Below are positions 1 to 5,557 of a stretch of DNA of 7,105 nt, piece after piece; the first letter of the stretch is position 1, and each line of letters starts with the position of its first letter. Source of the DNA: Mariprofundus sp. (GTDB lineage: Bacteria; Pseudomonadota; Zetaproteobacteria; Mariprofundales; Mariprofundaceae); contig JAUZQH010000069.1 of assembly GCA_030951065.1 (NCBI GenBank), positions 1 through 7,105 of the forward strand. The letters are read 5' to 3'. Made by a program: the position numbers and the translations under genes. The notes beneath the pieces are model-generated. The model was given only the letters and a program-made list of their open reading frames with translations, ran no database searches and was not told the DNA's origin.

Positions 1-21
1 CTGATGTGTCAGTGCTTCCGT

Positions 22-134
22 GCAGCCCACGGACGGGCTGCCAAATCAAACACGCAAGTGCTTGATTTGTAAGCAAATACAAAATCGCATTTTTGCATTT
101 GCGGACTGATTACAGGCAGGATGCCTTTAATCAG
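22..134. repeat. Cluster of four consecutive stem-loops
   Basis: Four stem-loops follow each other with 0 to 3 bases between them. Stem 1 is 22-28 with 35-41 (7 bp, loop ACGGAC). Stem 2 is 42-49 with 62-69 (8 bp), an A-C mismatch, then 51-53 with 58-60 capped by GCAA. Stem 3 is 73-78 with 97-102, an A-C mismatch, then 80-84 with 91-95. Stem 4 is 106-112 with 128-134, a C-T mismatch, then 114-118 with 122-126 around loop GGA. If transcribed from the minus strand, both A-C mismatches become G-U wobbles, giving two uninterrupted 12-bp stems. That favours a minus-strand RNA, though it does not prove one. I recognise no known RNA family. A first short stem (1-4 with 9-12) suggests the cluster may continue left of the window. 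Confidence 0.55.
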
Positions 135-207
135 CATCTCCTTAAGTAGTACCCATGCATCGAATCCACGCGATTAAACATCATCTTCTTGCAAAGAGAC
201 ATCTGCA

Positions 208-224
208 GTCGTTAAAAGAACGAC
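208..224. repeat. Isolated 6-bp stem-loop in the trpB upstream region
   Basis: GTCGTT (208-213) pairs perfectly with AACGAC (219-224) around the loop AAAAG. No T-run follows it, so it is not an intrinsic terminator. It lies about 80 bases before the trpB start and would be within its leader if transcription begins further upstream. A 6-bp stem can occur by chance. Confidence 0.3.
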
Positions 225-304
225 CCGCACACTTCATGGGATGGTCCGTTTCTCTCTCATGCGGTTTACTGTAGAAAGCAGAAGGAAATAAAAAGGGAGG
301 GGAT

Positions 305-1498
305 ATGGAATTGAATCAGATGCCGGATCAAAACGGCTATTTCGGAGAATATGGCGGTCAGGTGATTCCGCCCGAATTGAAAACCATCATGGACGATATC
401 AATGATGCTTATGATGATGTCAGTGCAAGCGAATCCTTCCAGCAGGAATTGCAGGATTTATATGCGCATTATGTCGGGCGTCCAAGCCCTGTCTTTTATG
501 CCCGCCGTCTGAGCGAACAATTCGGCGGCGCGCGGATATTTCTTAAACGCGAGGACCTGAACCATACCGGCGCGCATAAAATCAATCATTGTCTGGGTGA
601 GGCACTACTGGCCAGACATATGGGAAAAACCAAGGTGCTGGCGGAAACCGGCGCAGGCCAGCACGGTGTAGCGCTGGCGACGGCTTGTGCGCTGGTTGGC
701 ATTGAATGTGAAATTCATATGGGCGTGATTGATATTGCCAAAGAGCACCCCAATGTCACCAAAATGAAAATTCTGGGTTGCAAGCTGGTTGAGGTCACGC
801 GCGGCACCCAAACGCTGAAAGATGCGGTTGACAGCGCCTTTGAAGCGTACCTGGAAGATCCGGTGAACTTTTTTTATGCTATCGGCTCCGTGGTCGGCCC
901 GCACCCGTTTCCCAAGATAGTACGTGATTTCCAGAGCATAGTCGGGCGCGAGGCGCGTCAGCAGTTTCTGGACAGAGAGGGGAAACTGCCGGATATAGTC
1001 ACCGCCTGTGTCGGCGGCGGCTCCAATGCCATCGGCATGTTCACGGCTTTTCTACCGGATGAGGCTGTGGACCTGGTGGGCGTGGAGCCGGCCGGCCGGG
1101 GACTGGATACGCCCGATCATGCCGCCACCCTGACGCTGGGCACAAAAGGGGCGATTCACGGTTTTACCTGCTACAACCTGCAGGATGATGCGGGCGTTCC
1201 CCTGCCGGTTTATTCGATCGCTTCCGGGCTGGATTATCCGGGTGTCGGACCGCAACACTGTTACCTCAAGGATATTGGCCGGGTGAGATATGAAACCATG
1301 GACGATACCGGCTGTCTGGATGCATTCATGACCCTGTCGCGGCTGGAGGGTATTATTCCGGCTCTGGAAAGCGCCCATGCGGTGGCCTATGCCATGCAGC
1401 AGGCATCCCGCATGTCGCCGGAGCAGTCGATTCTGGTCAACCTGTCCGGCAGAGGCGACAAGGATGCCGATTTTGTCGCCGAGAAACTCAGTCTATAG
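305..1498 (+). CDS. trpB: Tryptophan synthase beta chain
   Basis: This is the PLP-dependent cytosolic beta subunit, which joins indole and L-serine to make L-tryptophan. The 397-residue length is normal for the family. Visible landmarks are the HTGAHKIN segment with PLP lysine K92, the AETGAGQHG segment with catalytic E115, the phosphate-binding GGGSN (237-241), the [11 protein letters not shown] stretch with D310, and NLSGRGDKD (379-387) near the C-terminus. Several loops differ from the enteric enzyme, for example around 141-150 and 283-300, so it belongs to another branch of TrpB. The ATG at 305 is the first start after an in-frame TAG at 272-274 and follows GGGAGGGG by 2 bases (GGAGG core at 296-300). 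No trpA follows; the next gene is thiO-like, 17 bases away. Either trpA lies elsewhere or this is a stand-alone copy that uses free indole. Confidence 0.96.
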   Translation: MELNQMPDQNGYFGEYGGQVIPPELKTIMDDINDAYDDVSASESFQQELQDLYAHYVGRPSPVFYARRLSEQFGGARIFLKREDLNHTGAHKINHCLGEALLARHMGKTKVLAETGAGQHGVALATACALVGIECEIHMGVIDIAKEHPNVTKMKILGCKLVEVTRGTQTLKDAVDSAFEAYLEDPVNFFYAIGSVVGPHPFPKIVRDFQSIVGREARQQFLDREGKLPDIVTACVGGGSNAIGMFTAFLPDEAVDLVGVEPAGRGLDTPDHAATLTLGTKGAIHGFTCYNLQDDAGVPLPVYSIASGLDYPGVGPQHCYLKDIGRVRYETMDDTGCLDAFMTLSRLEGIIPALESAHAVAYAMQQASRMSPEQSILVNLSGRGDKDADFVAEKLSL

Positions 1499-1515
1499 AT
1501 TCAGGGGAGGGGATT
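1499..1515 (+). promoter_or_regulatory. Ribosome binding site setting the GTG start of the thiO-like gene
   Basis: The 17-base gap holds GGGGAGGGG (1504-1512), with its GGAGG core 5 bases before GTG at 1516. The same purine block precedes trpB (295-302). This supports the non-ATG start and co-translation of both genes from one transcript. Confidence 0.7.
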
Positions 1516-2685
1516 GTGACAGTATTTAAGCCGGGTGATAAAAAACGGGTCGTGGTGATCGGCGGCGGCGTAATCGGCTGTTTGACAGCACTCTATTTGC
1601 AACGCTTGGGGGCCAACCCTGTTGTTCTGGAAAAGGGCAAGACCGGCAGCGAATCATCATGGGCCGGTGCCGGGATTCTCTGCCCGATTCATCCGTGGCT
1701 CTATCCGGACAGTTTTACCCATTTGATTGATGACAGTCTGGCTCGATACCCTGCCTTGAATGATATGCTGCTGGAGCTCACCGGTATGGAGATCGAATGG
1801 CGCAATAACGGCTTGCTGATTCCGTTTTTTGCCGATGATCATATCCACCATCGTGATCAGGCGCTGGCGTGGTCAGACAGGTTTGGTTGGCCTGTCGAGG
1901 AGCTTGACGCTGCACAGACGCGCGAACATGAACCGGCGATTAGCGCATCGGTGAACGGCGCGCTGCTGTGGCCGGAAGTAGGGCAGGTGCGCAATCCGCG
2001 TTTGCTGGCGGCAGTGCGCAAAGCGCTGGAAATTTGCAGTGTGGTTGTACGTGAACAGGCTGAAGTGGTTGCTCTGGAAAAAAGCGCTGACGGCGCAATT
2101 TGCGGTGTGCGCCTGGCCGCTGGAGAAATCATTGCTGCCGATGCCGTACTGCTGGCGGCCGGCAGCTGGAGTGGCGAACTGGCGCAACAGATCGGTATGA
2201 TTTTGCCGGTGGAACCGGTGAAAGGGCAGATCGTGTTGCTCAAAGATCAGCCGGGCAAGGTCAATCACATCATCAAGCATGATGATGCCTATCTGGTGCC
2301 GAGAATCGATGGTCATATTCTGGTCGGGGCCAGCATGGAACGGGTCGGATTTCAGCGCGGCACCAGTGATGATGTGGTCAACCGCTTGCTTGAATCAACC
2401 TGGCGCATAATGCCGGGCCTGAAAGGGGGCGATATTGTACAGCAATGGATGGGTTTCCGCCCCGGTACACCGGACGGCATGCCGTATCTGGGACCGGTGG
2501 ATGAGTATCCGGGCCTGTGGATTGCCACCGGTCATTATCGCAACGGCGTAGCGCTTGCTCCCGGCACGGCTGAATTGATGAGCCGCTGGATCATGGGGGA
2601 GTCCCCCCAACTAGATATGTTCGATTTCCGGGTCAACAGGCCAGTGGTTGAGAAAGAAAAAGTAGGTTTCCCCGTTGCATTATAA
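1516..2685 (+). CDS. thiO: Glycine oxidase ThiO-like FAD-dependent amino acid oxidase
   Basis: This is a D-amino-acid-oxidase-fold flavoenzyme. The ThiO reaction oxidises glycine to iminoacetic acid, a building block for the thiazole of thiamine. The 389 residues are slightly longer than Bacillus ThiO. The N-terminal dinucleotide-binding fold shows GGGVIG (G16, G18, G21) and ribose-binding E39. SSWAGAG (47-53) is the FAD-contacting segment. AAGSWSG (214-220), PVKGQ (234-238) and Y259-VPR follow. The C-terminal GFRPGTPDGMPY (313-324) and GHYRNGVALAP (339-349) carry R315 and R342, in positions that bind substrate carboxylate and FAD in ThiO. Translation starts at GTG with a strong ribosome binding site. 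It is co-transcribed with trpB, and no thiS, thiG or thiE gene is in view, so the substrate is inferred from sequence alone. A related sarcosine or D-amino-acid oxidase is the main alternative. Confidence 0.82.
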   Translation: MTVFKPGDKKRVVVIGGGVIGCLTALYLQRLGANPVVLEKGKTGSESSWAGAGILCPIHPWLYPDSFTHLIDDSLARYPALNDMLLELTGMEIEWRNNGLLIPFFADDHIHHRDQALAWSDRFGWPVEELDAAQTREHEPAISASVNGALLWPEVGQVRNPRLLAAVRKALEICSVVVREQAEVVALEKSADGAICGVRLAAGEIIAADAVLLAAGSWSGELAQQIGMILPVEPVKGQIVLLKDQPGKVNHIIKHDDAYLVPRIDGHILVGASMERVGFQRGTSDDVVNRLLESTWRIMPGLKGGDIVQQWMGFRPGTPDGMPYLGPVDEYPGLWIATGHYRNGVALAPGTAELMSRWIMGESPQLDMFDFRVNRPVVEKEKVGFPVAL

Positions 2686-2696
2686 AATCCAAAAGC

Positions 2697-2831
2697 ATTT
2701 TACCGCAAAGAGCGCAAAGTTTCGCAAAGGAAAATCAATAAAGTTTTAGGCACTGTGGCTTTCAGCACATCAAATGACAAAAGAAGATTTTGACTTTCTT
2801 TGCGTAGCTTGGCGTTCTCTGCGTTGAAAAT
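2697..2831. repeat. Long imperfect inverted repeat of CGCAAAG-type units between convergent genes
   Basis: The left arm (about 2697-2735) has three near-tandem units: CCGCAAAGA, GCGCAAAGT, TCGCAAAGG. The reverse complement of the right arm (about 2791-2831) reads CAACGCAGAGAACGCCAAGC followed by TACGCAAAGAAAG. With one gap, about 33 of 41 positions match, including flanking ATTTT. The spacer of about 55 bases is A+T-rich and has no gene. Many unrelated bacteria carry dispersed intergenic repeats of this style, with CGCAAAG or CGCAGAG units in opposite arms; their function is not settled. Sitting between thiO and hemN, which converge, it could fold as an imperfect hairpin and act as a two-way terminator. 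It lacks a classic compact stem plus T-run. Confidence 0.7.
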
Positions 2832-2839
2832 ATGGAAAC

Positions 2840-4264
2840 TCAGATAACTTTCGAGAAGCTGGTTCCTTCTTTTTTCTTTTGTAGATATTCATCGAAGACC
2901 ATGGCTATATTGCGAATCAGCAATCGTCCCGCCGGCAGTACGGTCAAACCGTCATCCCGCAGTTCGACCAGATGATCGGCTTCCATCTCCTGCAAATCGG
3001 CCAAACCATCAGCAAAATGTTCCCTGAACACAATACCGAATTCTGTCTCAAACTGACTGTACTCAAGGGCAAAATCACACATCAGGCGCATAATCACCTG
3101 ACGGCGTAAATGATCTTCTTCTGATAATATATAACCGCGGAATACAGGGAACGCTCCCTGTTCAACAGCTTCAGTATAGGCATCCATTTCTTTTCTGTTC
3201 TGAAAGAAACCACCACCGACATAACCGATAGAGGTGACCCCCAGACCAATCAGATCACAGTCTGCCTGCGTACTGTACCCCTGGAAGTTTCTGTATAACT
3301 TGCCTTGTTGCTGGGCAATGGTCAGTTCATCTTCCGGTTTGGCAAAGTGATCCATGCCGATAAATACATAACCGGCATCCAGCAGTTTATTGATGCTGTG
3401 TTCCAGAATGTTGAGCTTTTCCTGCGCAGAAGGGAGTGATGCCTCATCAATGCGGCGCTGTGGCATGAACATATGGGGCAGGTGGGCATAATTGAACAGC
3501 GCAATGCGATCAGGACTGAATTCGATGATGGTGTCCAGTGTGGTATTGAATGTTTCCACGGTCTGATGCGGCAGGCCGTACATCAGATCGATATTCATCG
3601 ATTCGAAGCCGTGGGCACGGGCTTCATTCAACACACGCAGGGTTTCATCCTTGCCCTGGATACGATTGACGGCCTTCTGCACAATGGGGTCGAAATCCTG
3701 CACGCCCATGCTCATGCGGTTCAGGCCAATTTCCTGCAACACTCGCACGGTATCTTCATCACACTCGCGCGGATCAATTTCGATGGAAAACTCGCCCTCG
3801 TCTTTGGCGACGAAGTGAAAACGCTCGCGCAATTTGGCCATGATGGCACGCATCTGGTCGTTATTCATGAATGTCGGTGTGCCACCACCAAAATGCAGCT
3901 GTGTAACCAGTCGTTTCGTATCACCCATGGTATCGGCAACGTGATCAATTTCCCTGAGCAGCAACTCAAGATAGGGCGTTGCACGATCATACTGTTTGGT
4001 GACGATTTTGTTACAGCCGCAGTAGTAGCATACGGTATTGCAGAACGGGATATGGATATACAGTGACAGTGGCGCATCATCCGTTGCGACGCGTTTCAAC
4101 GTCGCAGTATAATCATCTGCCCCGATGCCTGTGTGGAACATCGGTGCGGTAGGGTAGGAGGTATAACGCGGCCCTGCCTTATCGTATTTCTTGATGATTT
4201 CAAGGTCAAAAAGATCAGCGCCCCCCAATTGGGAGGCGCCAGACGCGTGGTTCTTATTGGACAT
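2840..4264 (-). CDS. hemN: Oxygen-independent coproporphyrinogen III dehydrogenase (radical SAM)
   Basis: HemN decarboxylates coproporphyrinogen III to protoporphyrinogen IX without oxygen, using S-adenosylmethionine and a 4Fe-4S cluster in the cytoplasm. The cluster motif is CxxxCxxCxC: C75, C79, C82 bind iron and C84 is the extra cysteine typical of genuine HemN. Y69 stands just before it. RYTSYPTA (33-40), GGGTP (126-130), RMSMGVQDF (183-191), MYGLPHQT (228-235) and the late YSTQADCDLIGLG stretch (330-342) all fit HemN rather than HemW-type relatives. The 474 residues are slightly longer than E. coli HemN. The ATG overlaps the TAA of the triheme gene by one base (TAATG), so translation is probably coupled. 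A GAGGG sequence lies about 11 bases before the start. It is the last gene of the cytochrome operon, and the gene ends right beside the intergenic inverted repeat. Confidence 0.96.
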   Translation of the reverse strand: MSNKNHASGASQLGGADLFDLEIIKKYDKAGPRYTSYPTAPMFHTGIGADDYTATLKRVATDDAPLSLYIHIPFCNTVCYYCGCNKIVTKQYDRATPYLELLLREIDHVADTMGDTKRLVTQLHFGGGTPTFMNNDQMRAIMAKLRERFHFVAKDEGEFSIEIDPRECDEDTVRVLQEIGLNRMSMGVQDFDPIVQKAVNRIQGKDETLRVLNEARAHGFESMNIDLMYGLPHQTVETFNTTLDTIIEFSPDRIALFNYAHLPHMFMPQRRIDEASLPSAQEKLNILEHSINKLLDAGYVFIGMDHFAKPEDELTIAQQQGKLYRNFQGYSTQADCDLIGLGVTSIGYVGGGFFQNRKEMDAYTEAVEQGAFPVFRGYILSEEDHLRRQVIMRLMCDFALEYSQFETEFGIVFREHFADGLADLQEMEADHLVELRDDGLTVLPAGRLLIRNIAMVFDEYLQKKKEGTSFSKVI

Positions 4265-5085
4265 TAGTGTGTGCTGACCCTCATATAAGCCATGATATCC
4301 TGAATACTGTCAGACGACAGCTTTTCCACTTTCTTGCCGGCGCGATCCACATGACGGCCATGACGGATGCGCAGGTCAAGCAGTCGATCGCTCAGGTCTG
4401 AAATTGAACGGGTTGATGCTGCATTGCCGATCAATTTGATATCGCTCGGTGTAGCGTGGCAAGAGGCGCAGTTGCTGGCATACAGTTTTTTGCCATTGGC
4501 AGGATTGGCCAGATAACGCAACGAGTCAACATAATAGGCAATATCAGCGATATCCGGATTGCTCAGCTGGTGACGCTTGCTGGTCATCAATGTGTTCGGG
4601 CGGCCATAGCGCATGGTGTGAACAATTTCGGGCAGATTGAGTTTGGTATAAACCAGGTTTTTGGCGCCTACGCCTGTTTTCGCGCGACCATCCATACCGT
4701 GACAACTGGAACATACCGCCTTAAAGCGTTTCTTGCCATTGGCCAGATTAGGTGTGTAATCAAAGGTCTTGATGTAATCGATGACCTCTTCAATTTCCAG
4801 TGCATCCAGCGTGTATTTTTTTGGCGTCATGGCTGTACCTTTGATACCATAAGTAATAATACGACGCATTTCATCACGGCTGATCAGCTTGGCAATCGCT
4901 CTGTGATTGCGGGCAGGGAAAGGCTTGAGACTTTTACCATATTCGGAGACCTCGCCAGTTGCGCCATGACATTTGGCGCAATTGGCTTGGTAGAGAGCCT
5001 TTCCATCCATGGTATTGGCTGCAGATGCTGCCATCGGTAATATTGCCAGAGCAGCTAATGCCCCGATCCATTGTTTGATTCGCAT
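4264..5085 (-). CDS. Periplasmic triheme cytochrome c (three class I domains)
   Basis: The protein has 273 residues with a Sec signal peptide (about 1-22, cut after AASA) and three cytochrome c domains in a row. Heme sites are CAKCH (C36, C39, H40), CSSCH (C125, C128, H129) and CASCH (C206, C209, H210). Domains 1 and 2 each keep a likely distal methionine six residues after a YG pair (M86 and M167). Domain 3 has HG-RHVDRA there, with alanine at 249 and no methionine; nearby H242, H245 or a lysine could serve, or the heme could be five-coordinate. The ribosome binding site is AAGGAG, about 5 bases before ATG. It lies 33 bases after the small cytochrome gene and overlaps hemN. It is probably a soluble electron carrier or an electron-transfer subunit of a larger complex. 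The exact family and partner are not identified. Confidence 0.88.
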   Translation of the reverse strand: MRIKQWIGALAALAILPMAASAANTMDGKALYQANCAKCHGATGEVSEYGKSLKPFPARNHRAIAKLISRDEMRRIITYGIKGTAMTPKKYTLDALEIEEVIDYIKTFDYTPNLANGKKRFKAVCSSCHGMDGRAKTGVGAKNLVYTKLNLPEIVHTMRYGRPNTLMTSKRHQLSNPDIADIAYYVDSLRYLANPANGKKLYASNCASCHATPSDIKLIGNAASTRSISDLSDRLLDLRIRHGRHVDRAGKKVEKLSSDSIQDIMAYMRVSTH

Positions 5086-5100
5086 AGACTCTCCTTCCCC

Positions 5101-5119
5101 GTTAGTGTGATGGGCTAAC
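5101..5119 (-). other. Weak stem-loop between the two cytochrome genes
   Basis: On the minus strand GTTAG (5119-5115) can pair with CTAAC (5105-5101) around a 9-base loop. It overlaps the first base of the upstream stop codon and lies just before the triheme ribosome binding site. Five base pairs with no T-run make it too weak for a terminator. It could tune processing or translation, or be chance. Confidence 0.2.
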
Positions 5120-5445
5120 TATTTACTACAAGGGTTGTTAGCGCAAGGGTTGGCTGCAGCCGGCTGTTTACTTTGAATGAAAGACACCATGGCATCAATT
5201 TCTTCTCCACTCAGTTTCTTGCTGAATTTCGGCATCATTTTGCGTCCATCAGCAATGGCTGCTTTCAATACAGCCGGATCGGTGTTCATATCCTTGAATG
5301 CCGGGCCGACTTTTTTCTTGTCTATCTTGTGGCACATTTTGCATTTGGAGCTATAAATTTTCTCGACGTTTACTTCTGCCATCGCCATCTGTGAGGTGAG
5401 GCCAAAGCATGCTGCTGCAGCTAAAACAAGATATGTTTTTTTCAT
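5119..5445 (-). CDS. Small periplasmic monoheme cytochrome c with cysteine-bearing tail
   Basis: This 108-residue class I cytochrome c has a Sec signal peptide (1-23, ending AMA before EVN). Heme binds at CKMCH (C35, C38, H39). KKKVGPAF (43-50) is the usual loop after the heme, and M71 in KMMPKF is the likely distal ligand, with M70 next to it. The LSGEEIDAMVSFIQ helix closes the fold. The mature part is about 85 residues, rich in lysine and therefore basic, typical of a soluble shuttle. The last 12 residues add a low-complexity NPCANNPC tail with C101 and C106, outside the fold. The ribosome binding site is AAAGGAGAG, four bases before ATG. It heads the operon that continues into the triheme cytochrome and hemN. 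Its redox partners are not shown here. Confidence 0.92.
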   Translation of the reverse strand: MKKTYLVLAAAACFGLTSQMAMAEVNVEKIYSSKCKMCHKIDKKKVGPAFKDMNTDPAVLKAAIADGRKMMPKFSKKLSGEEIDAMVSFIQSKQPAAANPCANNPCSK

Positions 5446-5461
5446 AATACTCTCCTTTGAT

Positions 5462-5494
5462 TTGCTCCTGTTTTTATATCATGGAGCAATGATA
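5462..5494. promoter_or_regulatory. Two overlapping inverted repeats at the cytochrome operon promoter
   Basis: The first dyad is TATCAT (5477-5482), six bases, ATGATA (5489-5494). It touches the extended -10 element. The second is TTGCTCC (5462-5468), 14 bases, GGAGCAA (5483-5489), which encloses the -10. Either could be a repressor operator; the second could instead form a leader hairpin if transcription starts further upstream. Neither matches the FNR consensus TTGAT-N4-ATCAA or a good Fur box. Six-base dyads are common by chance, so position is the main argument. Confidence 0.35.
5473..5481 (-). promoter_or_regulatory. Probable extended -10 promoter element for the cytochrome-hemN operon
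   Basis: Read on the minus strand the bases are TGATATAAA: a TG dinucleotide, one base, then TATAAA, five of six matches to the sigma-70 -10 box. It would start transcription about 20 bases before the small cytochrome ATG, leaving just enough leader for its ribosome binding site. No good -35 box is seen, which is normal for extended -10 promoters. Confidence 0.45.
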
Positions 5495-5557
5495 ACCTCT
5501 GCTTAAACCATGCCTGAGCGGAATGATTGCACGCAGGGATAAAACGGTTACACCTGA

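Larger units (their letters stand above)
1..304. other. Non-coding, hairpin-rich region upstream of trpB
   Basis: No convincing coding region is visible here. One plus frame is open from the window edge to TAA at 70-72, and another to TGA at 63-65. Either could be the tail of an upstream gene, but neither is recognisable. The left half is packed with stem-loops, listed separately. The right half (135-304) holds one more small stem-loop and the trpB ribosome binding site. No strong sigma-70 promoter stands out. The best candidate is TTGCAA (189-194), 17 bases, TTAAAA (212-217), which is poor at both boxes. The region is either the long leader of trpB, the tail of an upstream transcript, or a separate small RNA. 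Confidence 0.6.
5446..5557 (-). other. Intergenic region with promoter of the small cytochrome operon
   Basis: This 112-base gap separates the membrane cytochrome gene from the small cytochrome gene. It contains an extended -10 promoter and overlapping inverted repeats near its left end, given separately. I see no strong intrinsic terminator for the upstream gene, so some read-through into the operon is possible. Confidence 0.5.

Noticed and set aside
1..72. Tail of an upstream plus-strand gene ending at TAA 70-72
   Set aside because: Only 23 codons are visible, no family is recognisable, and the stretch is dominated by stem-loops; it cannot be supported.
22..134. CRISPR array or integron attC sites
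   Set aside because: The stems differ in sequence from one another, there are no repeat-spacer units, and no attC core-site motifs are seen.
151..180. tRNA-like T-loop (ATCGAATCC)
   Set aside because: The flanking bases do not form a 5-bp T stem and no acceptor, D or anticodon arms are found.
236..274. Short reading frame MGWSVSLSCGLL as a tryptophan leader peptide
   Set aside because: It has only one Trp codon, no ribosome binding site, and no terminator/antiterminator pair with a T-run follows it.
605..1378. Reading frames antisense to trpB
   Set aside because: The opposite strand is a well-conserved enzyme; these frames are its shadows and have no recognisable product.
1657..2610. Antisense and out-of-frame reading frames in thiO
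   Set aside because: All overlap a coherent flavoenzyme sequence and their translations are low-complexity or unlike any domain.
3473..4066. 197-codon plus-strand frame opposite hemN
   Set aside because: hemN is unambiguous on the other strand; this frame shows no motif or ribosome binding site.
4456..5040. 194-codon plus-strand frame opposite the triheme cytochrome
   Set aside because: The minus strand holds a signal peptide and three CxxCH sites; the plus frame is a shadow.
5462..5494. FNR or Fur box at the cytochrome promoter
   Set aside because: Dyads exist, but half-sites are TATCAT/ATGATA and TTGCTCC/GGAGCAA, not TTGAT/ATCAA nor the Fur pattern.
5505..5540. Intrinsic terminator after the membrane cytochrome gene
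   Set aside because: The possible CCTG/CAGG stem is short and bulged and lacks a T-run.
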